The notes under the pieces were generated by a model. It did no database searches. It saw nothing but the letters and a program-made list of their open reading frames with translations, and was not told where the DNA came from. From positions 1-56,421 of the forward strand of contig NZ_VJMG01000086.1 of assembly GCF_007004135.1 (NCBI RefSeq): a stretch of DNA of 56,421 nt, in the 5' to 3' direction. The translations under genes were made by a program, and so were the position numbers. This document shows, piece by piece, positions 25,299-33,153 of the stretch. Numbering within the stretch: the first letter of the stretch is position 1; every line of letters starts with the position of its first letter. This DNA is from Affinirhizobium straminoryzae (GTDB lineage: Bacteria > Pseudomonadota > Alphaproteobacteria > Rhizobiales > Rhizobiaceae).

Positions 25299-25322
25299 CG
25301 GCCCGGGAAAGCCCCGGACCGT
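25299..25322 (-). terminator. Terminator after the 5'-nucleotidase gene
   Basis: A GC-rich stem at 25299-25322 with a loop near AAAG is followed on the minus strand by a T-rich tract (25290-25298). It ends the nucleotidase gene (stop at 25360). Confidence 0.85.
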
Positions 25323-25359
25323 CGATCGTCAGAGACAAATTGTCCGACCTGGCCGTCCC

Positions 25360-27036
25360 TTACTTGGTCGGTGCAACCGCGGTGGCAGCGCCGGCCGTGG
25401 CGGGCTTGGCGGCAGGGGCGACATAGCCAGCCGGTGTGGTTTCGGTGATGCGGCCGTCCGTATAGGGCTTGTAGGGCGCGTGGGCGGCAATGTATTCGGC
25501 CGTCACGTCGGCGAGATCCGGACCGTAGTCATAGGCGTTCTTGCCGTTCTTGGCGAACACGCTGTAGCCGTCGCCGCCGGCACGCATATAGTTATTGGTG
25601 ACGACATTGTAGGTCTTTTCCGGGTCGAGCGGCACGAATTTGTCGCCATCCTTCACCTCGACGGTGCCCAGCCGGCTGCCGGCCGGCTTGGAGCGGTCGA
25701 AGGTGTACTTGAGGCCGGAGACCTGCGGGAAGCGGCCGGCGCCGTCGTCGATCTGCGACAGACCGTTTTCGAGGGCGACCTTCACGTCGGACCCCTTCAG
25801 CTGGAAGGTGGCGAGCGTGTTCTGGAAGGGCAGTACTGTGATGACGGAGCCCATTGTCACCTTGCCGTCGCCGATGGAGGCGCGCAGACCGCCGCCGTTC
25901 TGGATGGCGATGAACGGACCCTGGTTCTTCACGCGGTCGACCATGGCATCGGCGACCAGATTGCCCATCGAGCATTCCTTGGCGCGGCAGACCGTGCTGG
26001 CGCCGTCGATCGGGCCGGCCGATTCGCCGATCACCTTCTCGCGCAGCGCCTTGATCGGGCCGGCCAGTTCCTTGACGCGGGCCTGGATGGCCTCATCCGG
26101 CTTGAAGGAGGAATCGATCAGGATCGGATCGCCCTTGGCGGACTTGACCACGCCGTTATCGTCGAAGGTGATCGTGATGTCGCCGAGATACTTGCTGTAG
26201 GAGGCGGCGGTGACGACCGGCACCTTGTAGCCGCCCGGATTGTCGACGAGCGTCGGATAGGGACCGGCAGCCTTCGGGTCGGTGTTGGAGAGAAGCGTGT
26301 GCGAATGGCCGCCGACGACCACGTCCACATCCGGGATCTTGGCGATGGCTTCGAGGTCGCGGTTGTAGCCGATATGGGTCAGCGCGATGATCTTGTTGAC
26401 GCCTTCGGCCTTCAGCTTCTGCGCTTCGGCGGCAATCGCGGCCGCATCGTCGGTGAACTTCACATAGGGGCCCGGCGATGCCAGTTCCGGCGTCTCGGTG
26501 GTGACGACGCCGATGATGCCGATCTTCTGGCCGCCGACGGTGACGACGGTCGAGGGCTTGATGTTCTTCAGCGTCGACTTCGGGTCGAGCGTGATGTTGG
26601 CGGTCACGACCGGGAACTGGACCTTTTCGAGGAAGGGCGCCAGCGCCTTTTCGCCGTCGTCGAATTCATGGTTGCCGAGCGTCATGGCATCGAACTTGAT
26701 GGCGTTCATGACTTCGAGTTCGGCGGCACCCTTGTAGGTCGTGTAGAACAGTGAACCCTGGAAATTGTCGCCGGCGTTCAGCGTCAGCACGTTCTTGCCG
26801 GCAAGGCCAGCGCGGGTCTGGTCGATGGCGGTCTTCAGGCGGGCGGCACCGCCGAAGCAGGCGTTCTTCGTTTCTTCGTCGGCCGAGCAGGTCGAATCGT
26901 ATTTGTTGATCGATTCGATGCGCGAGTGGAAATCGTTGATGTGCAGGATGGTGAGTTCAAAATCGGCAAAGGCTGCGCCCGCCGAAAGGGCAAGCGATGT
27001 TGCGGCCAGAAGGCCAAGACCGAATTTCTTCATCAT
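25360..27036 (-). CDS. Periplasmic bifunctional metallophosphatase/5'-nucleotidase
   Basis: A 558-residue secreted enzyme of the UshA/NadN type that removes phosphate from nucleotides in the periplasm. A signal peptide covers 1-25. The metallophosphatase domain shows ILHINDFHSR, NAGDNFQGS, LGNHEFDDG, ALTHIGY and VVGGHSHT in order. The C-terminal 5'-nucleotidase domain shows GNLVADAM, IQNGGGLRASI and NNYMRAGGDGYSVF. The C-terminus is Ala/Pro/Thr-rich. The ATG at 27036 is chosen for AAGGAGAG upstream; an in-frame extension of 53 residues lacks a signal peptide. It is likely a phosphate- and nucleoside-scavenging enzyme. Confidence 0.92.
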   Translation of the reverse strand: MMKKFGLGLLAATSLALSAGAAFADFELTILHINDFHSRIESINKYDSTCSADEETKNACFGGAARLKTAIDQTRAGLAGKNVLTLNAGDNFQGSLFYTTYKGAAELEVMNAIKFDAMTLGNHEFDDGEKALAPFLEKVQFPVVTANITLDPKSTLKNIKPSTVVTVGGQKIGIIGVVTTETPELASPGPYVKFTDDAAAIAAEAQKLKAEGVNKIIALTHIGYNRDLEAIAKIPDVDVVVGGHSHTLLSNTDPKAAGPYPTLVDNPGGYKVPVVTAASYSKYLGDITITFDDNGVVKSAKGDPILIDSSFKPDEAIQARVKELAGPIKALREKVIGESAGPIDGASTVCRAKECSMGNLVADAMVDRVKNQGPFIAIQNGGGLRASIGDGKVTMGSVITVLPFQNTLATFQLKGSDVKVALENGLSQIDDGAGRFPQVSGLKYTFDRSKPAGSRLGTVEVKDGDKFVPLDPEKTYNVVTNNYMRAGGDGYSVFAKNGKNAYDYGPDLADVTAEYIAAHAPYKPYTDGRITETTPAGYVAPAAKPATAGAATAVAPTK

Positions 27037-27194
27037 GTCCGTTGCTCTCTCCTTAACGTCGACGCCGTTCCTGCGCCTGTCCCGCCTGTTCTTATGAGGT
27101 GATTGTGACACCCATTCAACGTCGATGGTTTCATTCCCGCCGCGGGAGTTCAAGCCGAATGTGACAGTGGCGATGTTTTTGATGAGGACAACCA

Positions 27195-27224
27195 AAAGCA
27201 GAAACCCCGCCGGAGCGGGGTTTC
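27195..27224 (-). terminator. Terminator after the omp10-like gene
   Basis: GAAACCCCGC-type arms (27201-27210 with 27215-27224) form a perfect 10-bp stem with a 4-base loop. On the minus strand it is followed by TGCTTTTGG. Confidence 0.85.
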
Positions 27225-27247
27225 GGGCATGCGGGAATTGTGGCTGA

Positions 27248-27610
27248 TCAGCCGCGGCGGGTCAGCGAGAACTGCGAGCCGGTGTCGGAGGTGCAGTTCA
27301 GCTGCGTCGGGGTGACCAGAGCGCAATTGACGCGCGACTGGGTACGCCGCACGATGGACGTCATGTTGATTTCCACCAGCGTCGGCGAGGTATTGATGTA
27401 GGTGCCCGAGGCGAGAAGGGCATTGTTGTCTGTGGAGCGCGTGTTGAACGTGCCGCCTTGGAACGTGGACACGATGCCGTTCGGATCGACCCAGGCACCC
27501 TCGACACCCTGCGGCTGCGCGGGCGGCATCGGGCGCGGCTCCGGGGATGATACACAGGCCGACAGCATCATGGCGGCAGCAACGAGCGCGAGGCTCCCTT
27601 TGATCTTCAT
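27248..27610 (-). CDS. omp10: Outer-membrane lipoprotein, Omp10 type
   Basis: A 120-residue lipoprotein. The signal peptide ends in the lipobox LSAC, with the lipidated cysteine at 19. A Pro-rich spacer follows, then a small beta-rich domain (GVEGAWVDPNGIVSTFQGGTFNTRS, VNCALVTPTQLNCTSD, FSLTRRG). This matches the Brucella Omp10 surface lipoprotein throughout. Two cysteines in VNCAL and LNCTS may form a disulphide. The function of the family is unknown. It stands alone with its own terminator. Confidence 0.88.
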   Translation of the reverse strand: MKIKGSLALVAAAMMLSACVSSPEPRPMPPAQPQGVEGAWVDPNGIVSTFQGGTFNTRSTDNNALLASGTYINTSPTLVEINMTSIVRRTQSRVNCALVTPTQLNCTSDTGSQFSLTRRG

Positions 27611-27748
27611 TCTTTCGTCTCCCGCGATTCGAGCGCAGTATCGTCAGGCCCGACGATGGCGCGAACGCTAATCTAATGCAAGGCGGCCGCTTTGACAGGG
27701 GCCGCCCCGCGGACATTCAGGGCCGTATCCCGATCCCGGAGGCAGGAC

Positions 27749-29194
27749 TTACGTCCGCACCAGGATGTTCCGGAACTGCCACGGATCCTTCTCGTCCAGA
27801 TCCTCGGGGAAGAGGCCCGGGCGGCCATCGAGCGGTGTCCAGTCGGTATAGTGACCCTCAACCGGGCCAAGATAGGGCGACTGCACTTCGAGGCAGCGCT
27901 TGTAATCCATCTCGTCGGCTTCCACGATGCCGGCCTGCGGGTTTTCCAGCGCCCAGACCATGCCGGCGAGCACGGCAGAGGTGACCTGCAGACCGGTTGC
28001 GTTCTGGTAGGGGGCGATCCGGCGCGTTTCTTCGAGAGAAAGGCGCGAGCCGTACCAGTAGGCATTCTTGTCGTGGCCGTAGAGCAGCACGCCAAGTTCG
28101 TCGACGCCATCGACCAGTTCGTTCTCGTCGAGAACATGCAGCACCGGCTGTGCATTGCCGCCATTGCCGAACATTTCGTGCAGCGACAGAACCGCGTCAT
28201 TGGCCGGGTGATAGGCATAATGGCAGGTCGGGCGGTAGACGGCTTCGCCATCCTTCTCGACGGTGAAGAAGTCGGCGATCGAGATCGACTCGTTATGGGT
28301 CACCAGGAAGCCGTATTGCGGGCCGGGCGTCGGGCACCAGGTGCGTACGCGGGTATTGGCGCCGGGCTGCTCCAGATAGATGGCGGCCTTGCAGCCCTTC
28401 TTGTGCTTTTTGGCGTTCTTCGGCATCCACTTTTCGTGCGTGCCCCAGCCGAGTTCCGAGGGCTGCAGGCCTTCCGAGATGAAGCCTTCGACCGACCAGG
28501 TGTTCCAGAACACGTTGAGCGGCTTCGGGTTCTTGGTGCGCTGGGTGTCGCGCTCGGCAATGTGAATGCCCTTGACGCCGACCTTCTTCATCAGCTTGGC
28601 CCAGCCTTCGCGATCATCGAAGGCCGGCTCCTCGATCTCGAGGCCGACATCCTTGGCGACGTTCAGCAGGGCCTGCTTGACGAACCAGGAGACCATGCCC
28701 GGATTGGCGCCGCAGCAGGAAACGGCCGTCGTGCCGCCCGGGTTCTTCTTCTTTTCCTGGCGCACGGTTTCGCGCAGCGCATAATTGGTGCGGTCGGCAT
28801 TCTTCATGCTTTTGTCGAAGTAGAAGCCGAGCCAGGGCTCCACGACGGTGTCGATATAGAGCACGTCCAGCTTGCGGCAGAACTTGATGAGATCGAGCGA
28901 GCCGGTATCGACCGAGAGGTTGACGCAGAAGCCCTGGCCTTCGCCTTCGGTCAGCAGCGGCTTCAGCAGCTCCTTATAATTGTCCTTGGTGACATGCGCC
29001 TGGATGAACTTTACGCCGTGCTGTTCCAGGATCGCCTTGTCGTCGTCACGCGGGTCGATGACCACCATGCGGCTCTTGTCGAACTTGAAGTGCCTCTCGA
29101 TCAGCGGCAGCGTGCCGCGGCCGATGGAGCCGAAGCCGATCATGACGATCGGACCGGTGATTTCGGCATAAACCGGATGGGTGGTTTCAGTCAT
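27749..29194 (-). CDS. hss: Homospermidine synthase
   Basis: A 481-residue NAD-dependent enzyme that makes homospermidine from putrescine (or from spermidine plus putrescine), the signature polyamine of many alphaproteobacteria. The N-terminal Rossmann motif is VMIGFGSIGRGTLP (17-30). Further conserved segments are VVIDPRDDD, VEPWLGFYFD, SCCGANPGMVSWF and NVFWNTWSVEGF. GAAGGAGC precedes the ATG at 29194. It is a single gene whose length fits the family. Confidence 0.95.
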   Translation of the reverse strand: MTETTHPVYAEITGPIVMIGFGSIGRGTLPLIERHFKFDKSRMVVIDPRDDDKAILEQHGVKFIQAHVTKDNYKELLKPLLTEGEGQGFCVNLSVDTGSLDLIKFCRKLDVLYIDTVVEPWLGFYFDKSMKNADRTNYALRETVRQEKKKNPGGTTAVSCCGANPGMVSWFVKQALLNVAKDVGLEIEEPAFDDREGWAKLMKKVGVKGIHIAERDTQRTKNPKPLNVFWNTWSVEGFISEGLQPSELGWGTHEKWMPKNAKKHKKGCKAAIYLEQPGANTRVRTWCPTPGPQYGFLVTHNESISIADFFTVEKDGEAVYRPTCHYAYHPANDAVLSLHEMFGNGGNAQPVLHVLDENELVDGVDELGVLLYGHDKNAYWYGSRLSLEETRRIAPYQNATGLQVTSAVLAGMVWALENPQAGIVEADEMDYKRCLEVQSPYLGPVEGHYTDWTPLDGRPGLFPEDLDEKDPWQFRNILVRT

Positions 29195-29319
29195 CTGTAG
29201 CTCCTTCGGTCCCTCGGATCTTCAAGCAGTGAGGGCCGTGTTGCGGCAAGGTTACGTGCGCGTATGGGGCGTCTAGACCACAAATCGCTCACACAATAAA
29301 GAGGGCGAACACAACAGGC

Positions 29320-30228
29320 CTATGGCAGAACCTGTGAAAGTTGGAGGCTTTCGGCCTCCTCCGTCAGCCGTGTGATCAACGCCTCGCGTTTGCGCGACAG
29401 ACCCTTGTAGGCGGCCTGTTCCTCGCTCATTGCGCCAAGCTGTTGGGCAAGGGCGCGCATCAGGCCTGCGCCGTCCGCCTCGCGGGCAAGGGCTGCGATC
29501 GGATCGAGATAGATGCGGATGGTGAACAGGATGTCGCCGCTCTCCGGCAGCTTGCGCAGCGTCTGGCGCTCGACGCGAAGCACCGCCTCCTCCGGCGGCA
29601 GGTCCGGCATCACCCGCTGGCTCTTCGCCTTGGGCAGGAACAATTCGTGCGTCCAGTTCAGCGACCAGTTGAGCCGCTTGACGGCGCGATCGGCCGGCAG
29701 GCGGTCGAACATGCGGTTGATGAGGTCCGCATTGCGGCTGCCGCCCTGGAAATCCGGCACCTCCGCATGCACCTCGTCCATCACGCGGCCGAACTTTTCC
29801 TCGAGCGACCAAGAGGAGGGAAAGGCGACGAAGGCGGCGGCGATGCGCCAGCCGGCATCTCCCCGGCGCATCAGGACGAGATCGTCCTGCACCAGAAGCC
29901 CTGCGGTTTCGAGGGCGGGCCGGGCGGCATCGGCAAGGGTCACCGCCGGCGCGGCCTCGATCTCGATGCGGTCCTCCGTTCTACGGTAAATGTCCGGATG
30001 ACGATCCGGCAGGTAGGCGGCAAGCAGCGCCAGCACCTCGGCCTGCGCCCCTTCCGTGCCGGCCTCGGCCTTGAAGATCATGTCGCGGTGGCTGGCGAGC
30101 AACCGGCGCTTTTCCGCGAGATAGGCGGCAAGATCGCCATCCGGCTCGATCCAGTCGGCCAGATCAAGCTGCGCAAGCCCGATGGTGAAGGGCGTCGCGG
30201 AGCCGTCATAGGGGGTATAGGTGGGCAT
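29320..30228 (-). CDS. DUF3445 / haem-dependent oxidative N-demethylase family protein
   Basis: A 302-residue cytosolic protein with the DUF3445 pattern: YTPYDGSATPFTIGLAQLDL at the start, FVAFPSSWSLEEKFGRVMDEVHAEVP in the middle and LNWSLNWTHELFLP later. ERQTLRKLPESGDILFTIRIYLDP closes the core. Described members of the family bind haem and oxidatively demethylate amines. Whether this one does is unknown. It lies 36 bases after the aminotransferase gene on the same strand, so it may share its transcript. Confidence 0.85.
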   Translation of the reverse strand: MPTYTPYDGSATPFTIGLAQLDLADWIEPDGDLAAYLAEKRRLLASHRDMIFKAEAGTEGAQAEVLALLAAYLPDRHPDIYRRTEDRIEIEAAPAVTLADAARPALETAGLLVQDDLVLMRRGDAGWRIAAAFVAFPSSWSLEEKFGRVMDEVHAEVPDFQGGSRNADLINRMFDRLPADRAVKRLNWSLNWTHELFLPKAKSQRVMPDLPPEEAVLRVERQTLRKLPESGDILFTIRIYLDPIAALAREADGAGLMRALAQQLGAMSEEQAAYKGLSRKREALITRLTEEAESLQLSQVLP

Positions 30229-30264
30229 GGCGTTTTCCTGGAGGTGGGGCGCACGCGTACGGTC

Positions 30265-30927
30265 TCAGCCGGCAGCGGCAAGCTCCGCGGGGATAAGGCC
30301 CCGCAGCGAATTGCCGACGAAGAGCTTGGCGCCCTCCAGATCCTTCGGCAGCAGCACTTCCGAGCGGGCCCTGCGCTCGCGGATCAGTTCGGCGCGCAGC
30401 ACGCCCGGCAGCAGGCCGCTGTTGAGCGGCGGCGTCACCAGCTGCCCGTCCGCCGCTTCGACGAAGAGATTGGTGATGGTGCCCTCGCAGACCTCGCCGC
30501 GCTCGTTGAGCAGCAGAACCTCGTCGGCCTCCTCGGACGAAAACTCGGCGCGTGCGATCTCGTAGGGTTCGCGCCGCGTCGTCTTGTGGCGGTAGAGCGC
30601 ATCGTCGGACACCATCCGGTGACTGGCGATCCGCAGGCGCCAGACCTTGCCCTCGGGTTCCGGCACGAAGGGCGTGGCCGTCACCTCGATCTTGCCGCGA
30701 TAAGTCATCGTGAGGCGCACGCGCATCGGGTCGGAACCCGACACATGCTCCTTCAGCTGCTCCAGCACCTGCTGCGGCCCGCGAAAGCCCAGTGCATCGG
30801 CCGAGCGCGTCAGGCGCCGCACATGCTGGTCGAGCCTCAGAAAGCCCTGTTCCGGTTCCCAGCGCAGCGTTTCGATCAGCAGGAAATCCGCTGCCGGTTT
30901 ACTGCGAAGCGCGCTTTTAGAAGACAT
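30265..30927 (-). CDS. pabC: Aminotransferase class IV, probable aminodeoxychorismate lyase
   Basis: A 220-residue PLP fold-type IV enzyme, somewhat short for the family. The PLP lysine is in YRHKTTRRE near 111-119. The phosphate-binding segment is GEVCEGTITNLFVE near 143-156, followed by TPPLNSGLLPGVLR. Being directly behind pabB points to 4-amino-4-deoxychorismate lyase, which makes p-aminobenzoate for folate. Its ATG lies 52 bases inside the 3' end of pabB in another frame, an unusually long overlap. In many bacteria the two activities are fused. Confidence 0.85.
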   Translation of the reverse strand: MSSKSALRSKPAADFLLIETLRWEPEQGFLRLDQHVRRLTRSADALGFRGPQQVLEQLKEHVSGSDPMRVRLTMTYRGKIEVTATPFVPEPEGKVWRLRIASHRMVSDDALYRHKTTRREPYEIARAEFSSEEADEVLLLNERGEVCEGTITNLFVEAADGQLVTPPLNSGLLPGVLRAELIRERRARSEVLLPKDLEGAKLFVGNSLRGLIPAELAAAG

Positions 30928-32066
30928 TCTTCATATTCCGTCTCGGCCTTCGAATCGAACACGATGCCGCCGCCGACATTGAAGACGGCATTGCCCGTCT
31001 TGAAAAGGGTCAGCGTGCGGATGGCCACTGAAAAACGCATGGGTCCGGCCGGATCGCACCAGCCGATCGCCCCGCAATAGACGTCGCGGGGGCCTGTCTC
31101 CAGTCTGCCGAGAATCTGCATGGCCCACATTTTGGGCGCGCCCGTGACCGAGCCGCAGGGAAACAGCGCCTCCAGGATCTCCGGCAGACCGATCTCCGCC
31201 CGAAGCTTCGCCTGAACGTGGCTGACCATCTGGTGCACGGTCGGATAGGTCTCGATGGCAAACAGCTTGGGCACCGAAAGCGTGCCGACCTCGGTGATGC
31301 GCGAGATGTCGTTGCGCAGCAGATCGACGATCATGCGGTTTTCGGCCTGGGTCTTCTCGTCCGAGAGCATGGCGGCAATGATCGCCTCGTCGTCGGCAGA
31401 ATCGGTGCCGCGCGGCGCCGTCCCCTTCATCGGATGCGTCTCGATCATCCGCGCCGCATCCACCTTGAAGAACAGTTCCGGCGACCGCGACAGGATGATG
31501 GGGCCGCCGTGCTCCGCCTCGAGATCGATCAGCGCGCCGTAGCGCACCGGCTGGCGCTCGACGAGCGACCAGAAGGCGCGGCGCGGATCGCCCCGGAAGC
31601 GGGCGGCGATCGGCATGGTGAGGTTCGCCTGATAGCAATCGCCCTGTCTGAGATGCCGGTGCAGGATGTCGAAGCGCGTCCGGTAGGCCGGAAAATCCCA
31701 GGCGGCCCGCGGCTCGGTGAGGAAGGGGGCGGCTTCGTCCTCCGCCATCGTCCCGTCCGGCGGTGCTGCCAGCGGATGGTCGGGCGTTGCGGGGCGCTCG
31801 AACAGACCCATGCAGATCAGCGGCGTCTCGCGATCGGCGACGATCAGATGCCGCAGCTTCTCCTCGAAGATATGCCCTGCCTCATAGGAGATATAGCCGG
31901 CCAGCCAGAACCCCGCGCGCCGTGCCGCCTCCAGCCGTGCCAGCGCCGGCAGGATCTCGTCCGCACGGCGTGCGACGACGATCTCCACCGGCTGCGTGAA
32001 GAGCAGGCTCTTCTGGGCCCGATCATCGCGGAACAGGGTGTAGGCGGAAGGGGAGGGCGCTTGCAA
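30876..32066 (-). CDS. pabB: Aminodeoxychorismate synthase component I
   Basis: A 396-residue chorismate-binding enzyme that aminates chorismate for p-aminobenzoate synthesis. Conserved segments are YSYEAGH-like YISYEAGHIFE, RQGDCYQANLTMP, RSPELFF, ETHPMKGTAPRG, ENRMIVDLLRNDISR and PCGSVTGAPKMWAM. The glutamine amidotransferase partner PabA is not in the window. The most upstream start is TTG at 32066, with no strong ribosome site and no ATG nearby, so the true start may differ by a few codons. It overlaps pabC by 52 bases. Confidence 0.9.
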   Translation of the reverse strand: MQAPSPSAYTLFRDDRAQKSLLFTQPVEIVVARRADEILPALARLEAARRAGFWLAGYISYEAGHIFEEKLRHLIVADRETPLICMGLFERPATPDHPLAAPPDGTMAEDEAAPFLTEPRAAWDFPAYRTRFDILHRHLRQGDCYQANLTMPIAARFRGDPRRAFWSLVERQPVRYGALIDLEAEHGGPIILSRSPELFFKVDAARMIETHPMKGTAPRGTDSADDEAIIAAMLSDEKTQAENRMIVDLLRNDISRITEVGTLSVPKLFAIETYPTVHQMVSHVQAKLRAEIGLPEILEALFPCGSVTGAPKMWAMQILGRLETGPRDVYCGAIGWCDPAGPMRFSVAIRTLTLFKTGNAVFNVGGGIVFDSKAETEYEECLLKARFAVNRQRISC

Positions 32067-32140
32067 GGGATCGTTTCACCAATCTCGGCCGGAAGGTGGC
32101 GGGCTCATAGCGTGCCCGCGTTCCACCGGCAAGGCGCCCG

Positions 32141-32557
32141 TCAGCCAGCCACCGCGGCAGCGACCCGGTATGACGATTCGGTATCGAGTTGCCGCACCAT
32201 ATCGGCAATCGCGTCCGGATCGGACAGTCTGCCGAATTCCTGCCCGCCAAAGCCAAACGGGAACGATGCCAGCCGCGGATTGTAGAGCGCGTGGGTCTGG
32301 ATGTTCGGAAAGGCGGCGGTGATTTCGCCCACCGACATATGCGGCAGGATATCGGCGACCTGCACGCCAAGAACATAGAAATCCTCGTCCGGCCAGCCAG
32401 CGCCCGGCATGTCCGGAGCGATGGTATCCCACAGTTCATCGATGAACTGCCGGGTCGCAGTTTTATCCCCCGTGAAGCGCGATCTGAGGCGGTCTCTCTG
32501 CGCGCCGGAAAAGCGCAGTTTGCGGGAGATGTATGGCCCGTCGTCCGGGAACGCCAT
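32141..32557 (-). CDS. Unrecognised protein, second gene of a two-gene unit
   Basis: A 138-residue soluble protein I do not recognise. There is no signal peptide or membrane segment. Visible pieces are SGAQRDRLRSRFTG, DFYVLGVQVADILPHMSVGEI, FPFGFGGQEFGRLSDPDAIADMV and an alanine/valine-rich end. Its ATG overlaps the stop of the upstream gene (TAATG), so the two are translationally coupled. Hypothetical. Confidence 0.65.
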   Translation of the reverse strand: MAFPDDGPYISRKLRFSGAQRDRLRSRFTGDKTATRQFIDELWDTIAPDMPGAGWPDEDFYVLGVQVADILPHMSVGEITAAFPNIQTHALYNPRLASFPFGFGGQEFGRLSDPDAIADMVRQLDTESSYRVAAAVAG

Positions 32558-33096
32558 TACGCCATCCTCAATTGATTGAAATCGATTATGATCCTCAGCC
32601 CAGAGGCACGCAAGATGCCTGCGACATTTTCAAGATGGGTAGCGGTGCGATCCAGTCCCAATCCATAGCGGCCTGACAGATTGTTGATCTCCCAGACATT
32701 GTCCTCCGGCAGAAAGGTTGCCTCGCCTGCGATCCGTCCAAGCTTGTCTTCATTGAGCAAGGATGGGTGGCCGAGCTTGCTCCATCCTGACTGCTGCAGC
32801 ATAGCCGTGATGTCGTTAATGAGCGGTATTCGCCGGTCACCGTCTGAAAACGCTTCCTCGACGGCGATGCGGAGCGCGCCCTCCCGATCGATGATCCACA
32901 GGATGGTAAAGCCGCCGCTTAAAAAGCCTGAAAGCGCGCAACTCTCCTGAACGGCGCGCATGAAACCGACGATACCCGGCGCATCGTCCGTCTCTGCCAG
33001 CATGACCAGCGACCTGGGGGCGAACATGTCTTCCCCTTGCCGCAGGCCGTGCGCCTGCGGCGGGACGGCACTGCCGTATCGCTGATCCAGATCCAT
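32557..33096 (-). CDS. Unrecognised protein, first gene of a two-gene unit
   Basis: A 179-residue soluble protein I do not recognise. The first 110 residues include ESCALSGFLSGGFTILWIIDREG. The C-terminal part has GRIAGEATFLPEDNVWEINNL followed by SGRYG and closes with GILRASGLRIIIDF, suggesting a compact beta-rich domain. By eye the gene is less GC-rich than pabB or pepF and uses more A/T-ending codons, which hints at later acquisition. The ATG at 33096 follows a GGGGGGA stretch. It is coupled to the next gene by TAATG. Confidence 0.7.
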   Translation of the reverse strand: MDLDQRYGSAVPPQAHGLRQGEDMFAPRSLVMLAETDDAPGIVGFMRAVQESCALSGFLSGGFTILWIIDREGALRIAVEEAFSDGDRRIPLINDITAMLQQSGWSKLGHPSLLNEDKLGRIAGEATFLPEDNVWEINNLSGRYGLGLDRTATHLENVAGILRASGLRIIIDFNQLRMA

Positions 33097-33153
33097 GGCA
33101 TCCCCCCGTTTCGGCCAACTCAGCCTGTGCGGGAAGATGCTGTCAAGATGCAA

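Noticed and set aside
27080..27190. PHO box upstream of the periplasmic 5'-nucleotidase
   Set aside because: The minus strand has CTGTCAC- and TGTCACAATC-like words, but the second half-site at the required spacing is poor. I could not support a PhoB site from sequence alone.
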